From NCBI GenBank assembly GCA_914767715.1, contig OU612065.1:2232001-2296000 (forward strand): 64,000 bases of DNA, read 5' to 3'. Under the pieces are notes generated by a model, which did no database searches, was not told where the DNA came from, and saw nothing but the letters and a program-made list of their open reading frames with translations. Source of the DNA: Membranipora membranacea. Lineage: Eukaryota; Bryozoa; Gymnolaemata; Cheilostomatida; Membraniporidae. This document shows positions 37,827 through 50,600 of the stretch, in pieces (position 1 is the stretch's first letter; every line of letters begins with the position of its first letter). A program made the translations under genes and the position numbers.

Positions 37827-38561
37827 GTACCAGGTCAATAATCAATAATGCCAATTTTAGTGGGGATCAGTGGGTGGATGGGTGGGTGGGGTTCCTACCC
37901 AACAGCCAATAAGAGCCAACAGTGGGAGGGAGACCATTGATTTGTACCATGATGAGTAGAGTTTCCAGCACCAGCGTCTGCTGTGACTTGAGAAACTGTT
38001 TTTCTCGTATGTCGTTTAACAATTCCGATCAGCTCAACAATTTTGATAATTGAACAGCTTTTGGGGGTTATACACACGGGGACAAGAAGTGGGCTCCCAG
38101 TGGGTAGGGCGTTCCAGTCCTTGGCAGTACGGATGAAAAACGATCTCTGGTAGTGGAGGGTGTTTGACGTAGGTATAAAGTACTGCTCCGCATGTCTCCT
38201 AGCTGATCACTGACTTTCAGGGGTAAGGGAAAGTTGAAAGGGGTTAACGGCACTCAAAGTTTGTTTGCAGACTCCAGTCTGAGTACTTGCTCCCTGAGTG
38301 ATGTCAGCCTATGAAAGTTTTTCTGTCTGGTATGTGCAGTATCCAATGTTGGCTAAGGTGCAGTGTTACCCAATTGAGAGTTACCAACACATTAGAATGA
38401 ACTCTCTACCTATCCTCTAATCTTTCCTGACAAGCTGTTTTGCTGTAGTAAATATGTAATTCTCTAACCGTATCATCCCTTGATTGTAGGAGAACCCGGT
38501 AGTTACATTGGCTTGGAATTTGTGTGCCTTTTTTCAGTTTTTCAACCAAATAACAGACCTG

Positions 38562-41500
38562 ATGAGTGCTACGATAACGATCACCCTGCAAGTGCAAATA
38601 TCCACACAGAAGAGTGACAAGGTAGCTGTCACAGGATCTCACAAAGTGCTCGGCGAATGGGACCCTGAAAAAGTGCGATTTCTGAAGCCAAAAAAATCAC
38701 AAAATGAAAGGTATGATTACTTGCCACAATCCAGTTGTTCTATGTGCAAAGCAGTTCTATGAAGATGAGCCATTAACACACGCATAGCACCGGAATTATT
38801 CCGCGGAAGCGAATTGTATCAAGAAAGAAACAACTATCGGTACAAAGGTGACAATTTGGGTCATTGTCATAACATTGAGCTGAATTATAACATTAGAAAT
38901 GTTATGGTTACAGCGATATTTGGCACACTAAAGTTGATCTGCCTCTGTCATGTGATGGACTTGAGTATCGGTATCTGGTATGCAGAAAGTCAGCACACGA
39001 AGGAAACGAAGATGAGGATTATCTTATAAGGCATTGGGAGTCGGGGATTATGCCAAGATACAAGAAAATCATCGGTACGCTCATGTGGTCCTCTTTTGTT
39101 ATCTTTGTGTGTGTACAGGAACTCATGCCATGGATAACACACATTTTTTGTAGTTCTGAGCTGCTGGGTGCTGGCGTTGAGAAACCACTTATTAGCCTCC
39201 AATAGTTTCATAACAGCACTTATTACATCAGATGTTACACACACAGAGAAATTAAGCCAGCCCATAAACTTTATATTAAGGATTTGAACTGCTGATTCTT
39301 GATGTGATGAGAACATTTTTGGATGATGTAACTAAGGATTTTGGTTGTCATAACATATTTAAAATCAAATCGAAAATCATGTGTTGACCTTTGTACCTTC
39401 TATGTTCATCACTGAGCTGGTATATCATATTATGTTATATTGTGAATTTATGTTGGTAGAATTGGGCTCCAACCCTGTAGTGGATGTATATGGCCAGTTT
39501 GAACCTGGTAGGAAGATGTTCGTTGATAGAGGATGGCTCATAAATGAAACTGAAATACAGATCAGATTTTATAAGGACCCTATACACATGTTCAAGGTAT
39601 TTACATTTACCAAATACTTTTTATACTTCCACAATCTTTATTACAACCGCCTGCCCGGGTCATAAAGTTGCATACTTTAGCAAACCAGTTTAATCCAGTT
39701 AGAATAAATAATTAGGCCCATGGGTATGAGGCTGATGTAAGGGCAGTTTTCTGATGGTACTCCTAATCACGGCAGTACCAAAGCACTATATTATTGCTAC
39801 TTGTTCTTAATAATACTAAAATATGCTGTAGTGACAGATTAGGTAATATCAATAATAGTGGTCATCACAGATATGTACGTCATAGTTAGTCAATAATTGT
39901 CAACAAAATTGGATGTGCACTGTGACTCCTCTTTGATTCTGAACAGTGAACCGCCCCCTGTATATATTATGATCTTTCCTTATAGAAGCAGGACCGATAC
40001 TCAGACTATTATGTAAAATGTTCGGCGGTTAATCTTCTACACAATGATTTCTCTGGACCAGAGACTGTGTCTAATAAAACCCACAGTATGGACGACTACT
40101 TCGAGCAGATAATTCACTCCAGTAACCCACTTATTCGTGTCACAGTGAGTTCAAACGACTTTTTTTTTCGCTGTTCCTTGTCATTTGTACCTGTGTGCAA
40201 CACCTTGCATGTTAAGGTATGCAGCAAAAAAGTGTGTGGTTATTAAAGGTGAGTGGTTATAAAACATCACCTGGTTAAGTCATGTAACCTCAAGATGACC
40301 ATAAAATGTGTATAAAATATAAAGTATTTCTTCAGGATGTCAATGTAAGGACTGTCTTAGATCCATTTTGATCCAATTGCCTGCATTCCCTTTGCTCCCT
40401 TCAAGCGTGGCGTGACCAGTGGAGGGGAAGCAGCTCCAAATGCAGGCAAATGGACCAATAATCCCATCTCACATACCGAAAGGAGCAGTTTCTTCTCTTT
40501 GATTCGGTACATATGAGCCTGTCTCTGACTGACTAGCAACACATTGATTCATGTTTAAAAAATATCAATAACTCGCACTCAGGGATATCTGCAAGCGCAA
40601 ATATTTATGGATTGAAAACCTTCCAACATTGCAAACGGTAAAATGATGCAGTGCGCTCTCTGCAGCATTCGACTGACAGTCTGTTGCTGTGATTGCCCAA
40701 TATTCTCATTACAGTCACTGGGTAAATACAGTAACAAGATTCAGGCAGCGTGTGGAATGTCAGTTGGCAGCACAGATTATGTAATATACAAATTACGTAC
40801 TTTTGAGCCTGATAGCCATGTAAGTATACTTTTATGATAATTAGTGCGTCAAATGCAGCTAATAACCTTATATTTACTTACTCATATCCTCCATTTTGCT
40901 TTTAGAACAGCTCATACAGTGACTAGATGTTAAATCGTTCCATAAAAAAACGTTATTATTATAATAATTCTCGCATGTTTTACTTGCCATCATCAGTGTA
41001 CTTGTTTTGTTGGTGACAGGGTATAAAGGTGGATTTCTTCAGACCATCTTTAGATGGACGATGCGATCCTCAGACACTGGGGTATACTAACCTGTTACCT
41101 CTCCACCTGGAGAGCGGGTCTGGTGTAGTGGTGCTAGCTGTCAATAACAGTCATGGCTTTCCAATCGGACAAGTGACAGGTAAGCTGCCTATATCACATT
41201 CATACTCAGCTCACCTGTCTCTGTGACCGACTGATTGGTACATTTTCTTTTAGCAGTCAATGTGAATAACCTGGCTAATCGATGAATTGAAATAAGTTAC
41301 CTCATTATCATTTTCATTTTTGTGTGTCTGTAATTTGTGACCCACTACTGTAATTTTTTGTAGTTCGATACCTTGTGTGCAAGCCTAACAAGATTATCAA
41401 GTGCGATTTGAGCAGATCATTCACTAAATGGTGGAATCAGGAGAGGCCTACCCTGGATATAGGTCACAGAGGTCTCGGTGATACGCACTCATCGGATATT

Positions 41501-44500
41501 AACTCCACGGAAGCGTAAGATTATCTGCTCAAACATTAAATTTTCTTCTCAATAAACTCTATTTTTGACCTTGACGATGCGAAATAAGATAAAACCAATA
41601 TAAACATAGATCATGAATTGTGTTACTCATGTCAGTGGCTATCTTTGGCAACGAAACAATGAATGTCTATCTAAAAGAATGAAATACCATGTATGTCATG
41701 TTAGTATGTGATGTATGTCACATTGATTAATGTCCTGATAACTTGGCATCTGAATGTGGATAATCTGGTGAGAACCTGGGACATTGAGAAACATGGCGGA
41801 ACACAAAAAATAACAGCTGACTCATGATATTAATATTATTATAAATATGCCATATCATATCATATAAGCTTGTGATTACAGATCTGTAAGAGATAGAGCA
41901 CATGAGAATACACTGGGATCTCTGATGACTGCAGCAGGAGCAGTAAGTTATAAGTAAATCTCGCTGACAAGATACTGGCCATTGTGTTGGTTCCGGCCAA
42001 TCAGAGGCAACACATTGGCTAACCTAAAACCACTAATTTAAAATGGGTTATTTCAAAAATAAAAGACGAAGACAATTGCTGGTAAATGGTGCGTATGTCT
42101 CAGTAAAGGCTTAAAAAAATTCTTGTCTTAGATAATTCTGTTTTTGTGTTGAATATTTTTATGTGGAAGAAGCGAGACCGTATCATGATATACTTTGTTG
42201 GTTTTTTCCTGTAGGCAGATTTTGTGGAGTTTGATGTGATGCTGAGCAAAGACAAAGTGCCGATTATATGGCATGATTTCAAAGTCTCTATTTTGTTACG
42301 TAAAAAAACAAGAGGTCATCATAGAGTGCACCATATCCCAGTGCACGAGCTCACGGTGTCTCAGCTGCAGGATCTACGAGTCGATTTCGCCAAGGAGAAT
42401 TCCCAGCCTGACCACATAGATCACTCTGAGTCTATCGATGAATCAACGACAGTGTAAGTATAATTTGTTATAATTTATCAATATTAGATCGCAGTCCTTC
42501 TCACCTGCTGTAGTAAAAAGAAAACAGTCATGACCATGATTCACTTTCATGCATCCTGTGCTTCGGGCTTTGTCTGAACTTAAAACGATAACAATGAGAT
42601 GCTTCACAATCACTTGAGATATAATAACACCACGAGCAAAATCTGACTGCTTCAAGAACAACTTCACTGTTATCCTACTTCCTGTTTGAATTATATGTCG
42701 GACAGTAGCATCAATGTAATATATTTCCAGCGATCACCGCTTGTCCCCCTTCCCTACACTCAAAGAGGCACTGGAGGTGGTCGATGATTGTGTAGGTTTC
42801 TATGTTGAGCTCAAATACCCTCAGACTTTATATGTAAGTAAATGGTGTCAGCTGTTAACTCAGCTATACAATTTTGAGAAAATGGGCCACACCCATTTCA
42901 GATAAAGGTTTGACCTGTGTGGCAGACATGTGGTGAAACGCCTGTTTGATGCCGGATATAATGTGGAATGTGTATTGAAGAATGATCTAAATTTTAAATC
43001 TATGATATTTTTCCTCCACTACACAGCCAATATGCACAGTTTTGTTTGTTCTTTTGAAGGAGACAGCAGTCAAGGAAGACGAGATAGAATCATATATTGA
43101 AAGGAATGCTTTTCTTGATGCTATTCTCGAAGTTTTGATCAAGAACTCCAGGCATAGGAGGATTGTGCTCGCATCATTCGACCCCGATGTCTGTATTATG
43201 TAAGTATTAACTGACACTAGATATGATCATTGCAAGATGAGTAGCTGATGTTGTGCAGAACTATAATTTGATTCGGCTGGCTTATTTTATGAAACTCTGA
43301 ATTGTATGTCTACAGAAAGAACCCAATGCACAATTATATTCTATACAGAGCGGCCACGATTATAAGTATTGTTTTCAATTTATGGATTGCTATGTACAGC
43401 TCATCTAAGCAATGACTTGCATAGTCACAGTATGGCTAGTCCAGTGCACAGTAGTACAGCTTGACTTGATGAAGTGATGTTCTATGGTTTTATTGTTCTC
43501 ATTGTATCACTGCAGGCTTATAGGGTATTTTTGAGTTTCATAATGGTACAGAGCAAAGTTTACCTCTCCTACATTTGATGTGCCTCTTACTCCTAATTTG
43601 CCTAAAAACAGCTGCACCATTCCTCTGTGTGATGGAGCTTAGCCTTTAAAATATCACAGTGTCAAGACCAAAGCTTCCCTATTGTACTGTAATAAACAAT
43701 CAGTATAATATCATGAGTCGTTCTCTCTTTGTCATGGTGTGGGCAACTCCACATGTATGATACCACTCAATATTACCAAATTAAGTTTCAACGCATTGTA
43801 AATGTATCGTTTTCAATAGGGCAAGGCTGAAGCAGAACCTGTGGCCAGTGATAATGCTCATCGAGGATAACGGAGTTAGCACAAAGCCATATTACCGTGA
43901 CCTCAGGACACACAGAATACCCACCGCCATATCTCTGGCAAAGAGCGAGAAATTTCTGGTACATGGTAACATATGTCATTATATCAATATATAATTATAA
44001 TAACAGGTTTGCTAAAAGATTGCAAGAATCAAATCAAGAAAACTTATCATTTCATTCGAGCAAACAATTGGAATATCATCCCTCATGCTCAATGTATCAC
44101 CAAATCATATGTCATCCGCTTCAACTCCAAAGCTGCATTTTTTACTGCCAATTGGCTGGACAGACAATCAATTGGACCAACTTCATATTTTCAAATTTTT
44201 GTACATATTCTCATCTACATAGATGAGATATAATCGAATGCATCCATGAATGTAAGGTTATTCATATAGAGGGTTAATCCTTGTCCGTCTAACTTATTGG
44301 CAGCATATATTCAGCTTGATCATAGTAGATACTCCTAGATCTAGATCATAGTGCACAATACTGGGTTTCTCTACAGGGCTTATCTGTGAATGCTGCATCA
44401 CTGATGAGATCAGAGGAAGATCTCCTAGATAAGATCCTCTCTAACAACCTCATATGCTTTGTGTGGGGGCCGGACGCCAACAATGCTCAAGTGAGGCAGA

Positions 44501-45875
44501 ATCTCAAACAAAGGAACGTACACGCTATCTGCTATGATGAGTATGTGTTGAAATTGTAACATTAGTGTATTTTTTTATAATAAATTTATGATTTCACACA
44601 TGCCGTCGGGCGGTGGGGAAAAGTCTGGGGGGCTCAGACTAGTTTGTACAAAGAGTTATTTCACCGCTAATATGAGTGAAACAATTTGTTACAGGATAGA
44701 AACAAATGGGAAGATTTCCATATATCGAGCAGAGCATGAAGAGAGACTTCGGAAGCTAATGAGTGGAATGGTTCTAACACCGGGAGGTTCTCCTACAGGG
44801 TATGCTCTCCTATCGTTTATAGATTGACCATCTTTCATCAACATGGTTGTACTGCCACATTCAAAATATAACCTCATGTATAAAGTATGCAGATTGCGAT
44901 AACTTTTATGCATCAACCATTTTCCAAATTATTTTAAGAAGTACAAGATGATACCACATGAAATATACTCCATGTTGGATGCTTGCATTGCATGTGCAAT
45001 CATGCAAATTATCGATCACATTCAGATCTTATACGTCTCGTATTTCAGGTCCTCAACAAACTCTCTGCTTGGTTCCGCTGGAGACTTGACCACACTTGTT
45101 AATGATGGTGAGCCTCAACAGGTCAACGGAATGAATAACTTGTCACCACAGCAGGCTAACGTCACTGCAAACAACATAAACACTCATTCACCAGGTAGCA
45201 TTCTATTGGTCACAGCTTTCAGAGATGACTCTTGAAAAGTACAAAACATAATTAGCATCGCAAGATTCATGTCATGACCGAATCAATGATGTTTGAATTG
45301 CCTCCTTTTCTACCAGTAGGGAACAATTTTTTTCCATTTCCAAGCTTTCATTGTGATCTTTGTCAATTTTTTCTCTCAGACCTCATCATAGACTTAATAA
45401 TACTAAGTCTATCATATCATGGTCCTCATCCATTGTCAAAAAATAGCCATCAATTGTTCTTCACAAGGTACATTCCACATCACTTTTGCTTAATATCTGC
45501 CAACTTTACTATTTCCTAGATCAAATAATTGGGGACATTTAGCATAATACTTCTTTTCACTTAACCTTCCCTGCCAGTTGAATGAAGGTTTGATAGTAAC
45601 ATTGATCTGCAATTGTATATTTTCTAGACTTGAGAAGTTCCATATCTGGTTTTGTACCTGTGGTGCGCCTTTCACCAGCGTCGGCAGCAGCCCCTCAGTA
45701 TCATAGCAGCTGTTCAGACTCTAGCCTTAATAAGATGATTCAGACTAACCAAACAATCTCTGAGAGCTCTCCTGCTAGTTTATCTGACCGCTCAGATGGT
45801 TTCAAGCCTTCTCCCCCTAAGAATAACAGCTTCCATAGAGCCCAGGATGAGGATTACACCACTGATTTCTATTAA
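38562..45875 (+). CDS. GPCPD1: Glycerophosphocholine phosphodiesterase GPCPD1-like
   Basis: Exons: 38562-38710, 38914-39074, 39460-39596, 39986-40144, 40715-40819, 41020-41179, 41364-41514, 41882-41942, 42215-42453, 42731-42833, 43060-43199, 43820-43958, 44377-44540, 44695-44799, 45049-45194, 45628-45875. Phases agree; the product is 788 aa against about 670 in human. The N-terminus is a CBM20 starch-binding-like domain (VTGSHKVLGEWDPEKV, DIWHTKVDLP, GLEYRYLVCRK). The C-terminal half is a GDPD domain with GHRG (His325), HENT (Glu349), EFDV (Glu366, Asp368), WHD (His381) and YVELKY, all catalytic or metal-site positions of the family. The enzyme cleaves glycerophosphocholine to glycerol-3-phosphate and choline in the cytosol. 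A Ser/Pro-rich tail of about 140 residues extends past the usual end. The ATG follows an acceptor at 38536, suggesting a spliced leader exon upstream. Confidence 0.93.
40372..40454. mobile_element. Small foldback MITE, copy 2
   Basis: TCCAATTGCCTGCATTC on the left mirrors AATGCAGGCAAATGGA on the right, with a GGAGGGGAAGCAGCTCC-like inner arm. Inserted in GPCPD1 intron 4. Confidence 0.65.
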
Positions 45876-46130
45876 GCTACTAGATCTTTCTCCCTTGAGG
45901 TTTTCCCAACGCCATAGAATATTTTGACCTAAAGACAAGGGTACAACTCTTCACATAGGATGAGATAAGCCTGCTCAGGGTATTGTGTATATAAAATTCC
46001 CAATTGACTGATTGTATTGATGTTGGCTTTTGCCTTGAATTGTATTGGATTGTAAAAGATATCCCATGTTAAGATCCCCATTAAGATCGAAACCAAATAT
46101 TTTTGCTACCATGTGATATCAATGTAGTTA

Positions 46131-46136
46131 AATAAA
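46131..46136 (+). terminator. Polyadenylation signal of GPCPD1
   Basis: AATAAA 255 bases after the GPCPD1 stop. The next gene on the other strand ends at 46265, so the two are tail to tail. Confidence 0.6.
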
Positions 46137-46264
46137 CAGCAACCTTTCACTTTACAACTGGTGTTTTCTCTGCCATCAGAAATCAGATGGAGGGCGGACG
46201 GTCGCAGCACTATGTATACTCATGATAGATTGACATGACTCATTGCTTTTTGAATGACTAACTG

Positions 46265-46391
46265 TTAACTTGGCTTGCTGTCTTCACTATCCGGCAAAAA
46301 TTCTTCGTAAGCGACTTTCTTCAAGGATAGGATTACTCCCGCAAAAATCATAAGCAGAATCAAATCTTCTCTGGGGACAACATTGATGATA
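46265..46391 (-). CDS. Last exon of a small membrane protein
   Basis: An acceptor tttttgcag precedes base 46391 and the frame ends at TAA 46267-46265, giving 41 residues: IINVVPREDLILLMIFAGVI, then LSLKKVAYEEFLPDSEDSKP and Ser. This is one hydrophobic helix followed by a short acidic tail. The exon needs a phase-2 donor upstream; one fits at 47339 (gtaagc) after the frame ENSQLAD, but that exon is not secure. The gene should start between here and the eRF3 stop at 47651 on the same strand, or within eRF3. Family not recognised. Confidence 0.5.
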
Positions 46392-47650
46392 CTGCAAAAA
46401 CCGTAACAGACTCAGCTCAAACAATATGCACATAAGTCATAATTAGTTTTTTTGAGTCAGACATATCGATACAGTGAGATCACTGTGCTGTACCCCATCC
46501 CAGAGGGAGCTCATTGGGACAACAACTACAACTGGATATCATCTTCAAGTCATACAAGCAGAAAACTGAATGGGTGGTCTGATTGTAGGATAATAATATG
46601 TATTCAATGTCTGAAAACAAAAATTAGGGGCCAGGCAATAAACTTTGACAGAGAACGAAGACCTAGCAAAGTGACAGATATTGCTAAAGATTGACCAATA
46701 TCTGGTTTTATATGCCGGGTGTGCACAGTACGAGCTTAGACACCCAGCTTCGAGACACCTCCCACACTATGAAGGGGGATGTGCATCATTATCAATAATC
46801 GATGAACCCATACACCGAGTATGGTCACACCCACATTATTCACTGCCAATGTTAGGTAAAACAGGTTGCGAATTGACCAGTGGTCAAGGGAATTAAGATG
46901 GATAAACATTTTGCTTTTTCAAATAAGGATTTTGAGTGTTTTTGAGGAAGGCCAGGATAGCATACTACACATTCACTATAGCAGCACTCCTGCACCATTA
47001 GCAATCAGGTGTTGGTGCCCAATTGTCGCTCAACAGGTACTCGGCAGAGATGAATGACCTGGAGACATTTTGTGAGCTAAGTGTGTGCGAGACAACATAC
47101 TCCTGATCCCAGGATTTCAAACTATACAATCAAGAGCATAATACACTCAATATCTAGGTCAAGTTGAATTTGTTTTTTTTTCAGTCAATTATATACTGTT
47201 GGACTGTTATAGACACTTCTGGGCAATTAATTCAAAATGTCAGCTGCTTGAGCGGTCTCTAGTAATTGAATAAGGCTGTTAACTTGATAACTAGCACCAA
47301 TTGACCATTTTGAATGAGTCGAGTAAGAGCTTACTTGTCAGCTAACTGACTGTTTTCTAAGATTCTTGTTGCGATGAATTTAAGTAATATGATAAAATAT
47401 TTCAAATGAGGAATTGCAATGTGACGTCGAGACATATATTTCAATAAATAAGAAGTAGTTTTTACTTTTCCCTTCATCAACAGCGTATAGTAAATAGATG
47501 AGATTAAAATATTGGTTATATGAAGCAGTGAATAAAACATCACTTCTACGCATTTTCGTATCAGAAGCTGCGTACTAACGTTAAGTCCTTGTAATAATCA
47601 GCAACAATTGGTGCCCTTTGCACCGTTGGGGAGTCTCAAACATGGAAAGA

Positions 47651-50600
47651 TTAATTCACGACTTTCAATACTTTTCCAACAGCAATAGTTTTTCCTACAA
47701 AGAGACAAGAAAACAAGTTACAAGTTCATCCAGCTGCCAGGAAGTCGCATATGAGGAAAACAAGCACCCGATGAGTTTTCGCTCTTGTTACCTTTTATTT
47801 GTATTTTTATTTTGATGAGCACAAGGCAGAGAATGAAACTACTTTCTACAGCTAGAACACTCAACACAGGAACTGATGATCTGACATTGATCTGATTGGC
47901 TGTCCCTATTGGCATGAATAATAACATAGCCTGGAAAATGGTCTTGGTTTCAAAATTGCAAAAGGTAATAAATTGCCTTCAGCGTCGATGATATGGACTA
48001 GCTAGCTGTTTCTGAAGGTCCTTTGTTGGTCAAAAGAGAGCTTATTATGCTATTCCAAATATGGTGTATAATGGTACAAGGTGACTAAAACCCAGATATC
48101 ATACACGAGCTTGGAGTCTGTATACGACTGATGAAGCACTGACATATCCATTATAACCAGTATACTATAATGACCTACCTTCGTCTCGTAATGTGAATCT
48201 TCCCATCTGGGGGAAATCTTTGAATGTTTCTAGACAAACTGAACCGCCCACCACTTCTAATCTCACAATGGCTATCTGATCTTGCTTAATGAATCTTGGT
48301 TTAGGAGTTTTCTCTCCTGTTTTCTTGTCAACCAGTGCTATCAAATTCTAAAAATAAAAGTAAGACCTCTAAAACTGGATAGTAGCCAAGCATTCAACAC
48401 ATGTCCAGGTATGCTGTGGAGTTCATTATTAGGCTCAATACTCAAGAAAGGTAATTTTACTACTGTCCAACCCTCCAGAACCTTATGGATTTATAAGTTA
48501 TACTTATTTACAGGTAGAGATAGTAGAATAAGTACATGAGGACTTGTGGGTCAGGTAATCCTTTGATATTGTGTTGAAGAAGAAGAAGACAAACCTTGAG
48601 TGTACACTCTTCTTCACATGTGTGTATGTGTAATATGGCGCTGTATCCGGCGCATATAATAGATTTATGTTCTAATATTACTATCTGCAACAAAATATAA
48701 ACATTTTGCCAAGCGTTTTTCAAACAAAATAGGATCAGTTCATGGAGGATTTCAATATTTTGTTCTGTTCTCTCAACTTCTCCCAGAGAACTATGAGACA
48801 GAACATATGTAAATGTTACATCACTAGTCAGATACAATATGCTGCCATAAAAACTGCTCTCCCTGTTCAAAGTTACTGGTGGTGAAGCCACAAGATAAAT
48901 TACCTGAGCGTCAAAGACATGTGACGTTCTGACGAGACTCTCCGGAGAGCATATTACAAATCCTCCCTGTATATCCTCCTCTTCTGTGTTCTTCAGTTTA
49001 AGTTTGACATTCTCACCAGTGTTAGCTAATTCTGTTTCTATCTCATCTGACCATAGACTCATTATCTCTACTTCTTTCTGTATAAGAGCAGCAATGTGTA
49101 TATATATGTATTTATATAAATATCAGGGCATGTTAATCACTAGAAATATGAACATAGGCAAACCTGCTGAGCTCAGCAATGCAAGATGGTATAAAATAAA
49201 GACTACCAACAATCAATTAAGTGCCATTTATCAAGTCACCGTATATATATATATATATATATATATACCCTATTTGGCATCAGGACTAGTTTCTGCCCCA
49301 CGTAGACTTGTCCTGATTCCACTTTGCCTAGAGCTATAGTTCCCATGTCTTTATATCTGTCGACCACGGGTATCCTGACTGGTCCTTCTGACTGGCGGAC
49401 AAATGATGGTAATCCTTCTACATAGTCTAAGAATGTAGGTCCTCTACAATATATAATATAAATATATTATATTGAACCACAGATGAGTGTTACACACATG
49501 AACATAATAAATACTTAGTATGTTTGTAATTGGTTATTAAGTATGTAGAAAGCCTTAATTTTCTTTTCACAAACAAACTCAGGTACGCCATTAAAATGAT
49601 CAACCCAGCAGTAATACTTTCATAATTTTTCTACTTCTCAGCTATATTGAGATCCTAAGCTAAAAATTCGAAGCACCTTTCTGTCCTAGCTGCGCATAAT
49701 TGTGTTAACTGACATTCTGTTCACAGGAGCCAATATGCAAGCTTCAGATATATAATACAGGACGACTTACTTGTACCATGGGCAAACTTTAGAAGCATTC
49801 TCAGGTGCATCCTTAATGAAAGCTCCAGTCAGACCAGAACAAGGTATAAACTCTACCTCTGCCTTCACATTATAGCCCAACTTTTTCAGGTACGGAGTGA
49901 GTTTGTCTTTGCACTCTTTGTACCTGTTCACAGATAAAAATCAGGTTTGAATAATCAAAAATATAACTTTAACATACACGAAGAAACTGAAGTAGACATT
50001 CTCGATATCAAAATATAAACTGTCACTGTCTACTAGAATACATAGAGATCAAACCCTAATCCACATTGACAATGCTTGAGCTGGCAATGCTGGGTAGTAC
50101 CAACTAAAAATATAAAAATGGAACAGGGCCAGCCAAGAGGTCTGTTCTGTTACTTACCGAGTCTCATTCCACTCAACTGTTGGATCATCCATCTTGTTTA
50201 TTAATACTACCAATTTTTTGACACCGGCCGTTTTGACCAACATAGCGTGCTCCCTAGTTTGACCTCGCCTCTCAAATCCAGTTTCAAACTCTCCTTTTCT
50301 GGCTGATATAACCTTAAAAAATACAACCGGGAAATGAATAGAGCATTTGTGCTGTATAGCTGAAATGGCATCAAACTGTCCAAGAAAAATCGAAATGGAG
50401 CATCATAATATTTCAATGTTCAAAATATCCTAGGGTTACCAACTCATCAGGTATGAGAAAGTTCAGCATGACCTGTATCAGGATATCACTGGCATACATG
50501 TTTAATTAAAGATTATATGTGGATAACATCCAGTCTGTCCTTTCTTAACTGACAATTATACCTTTTTTTCTGTTTAAGATTCCGAATGGAAAACAATCGA

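Noticed and set aside
38788-38838. Alternative GPCPD1 exon reading PELFRGSELYQERNNYRYK
   Set aside because: It looks coding-like but does not fit the phase-2 donor at 38710; the exon at 38914-39074 does, and it restores the CBM20-like core.
46452-46900. Two plus-strand coding-like frames (SQTYRYSEITVLYPIPEGAH and YELRHPASRHLPHYEGGCAS)
   Set aside because: No start codon or consistent splice phases between them, and the antisense frame is also open in the second; left unassigned.
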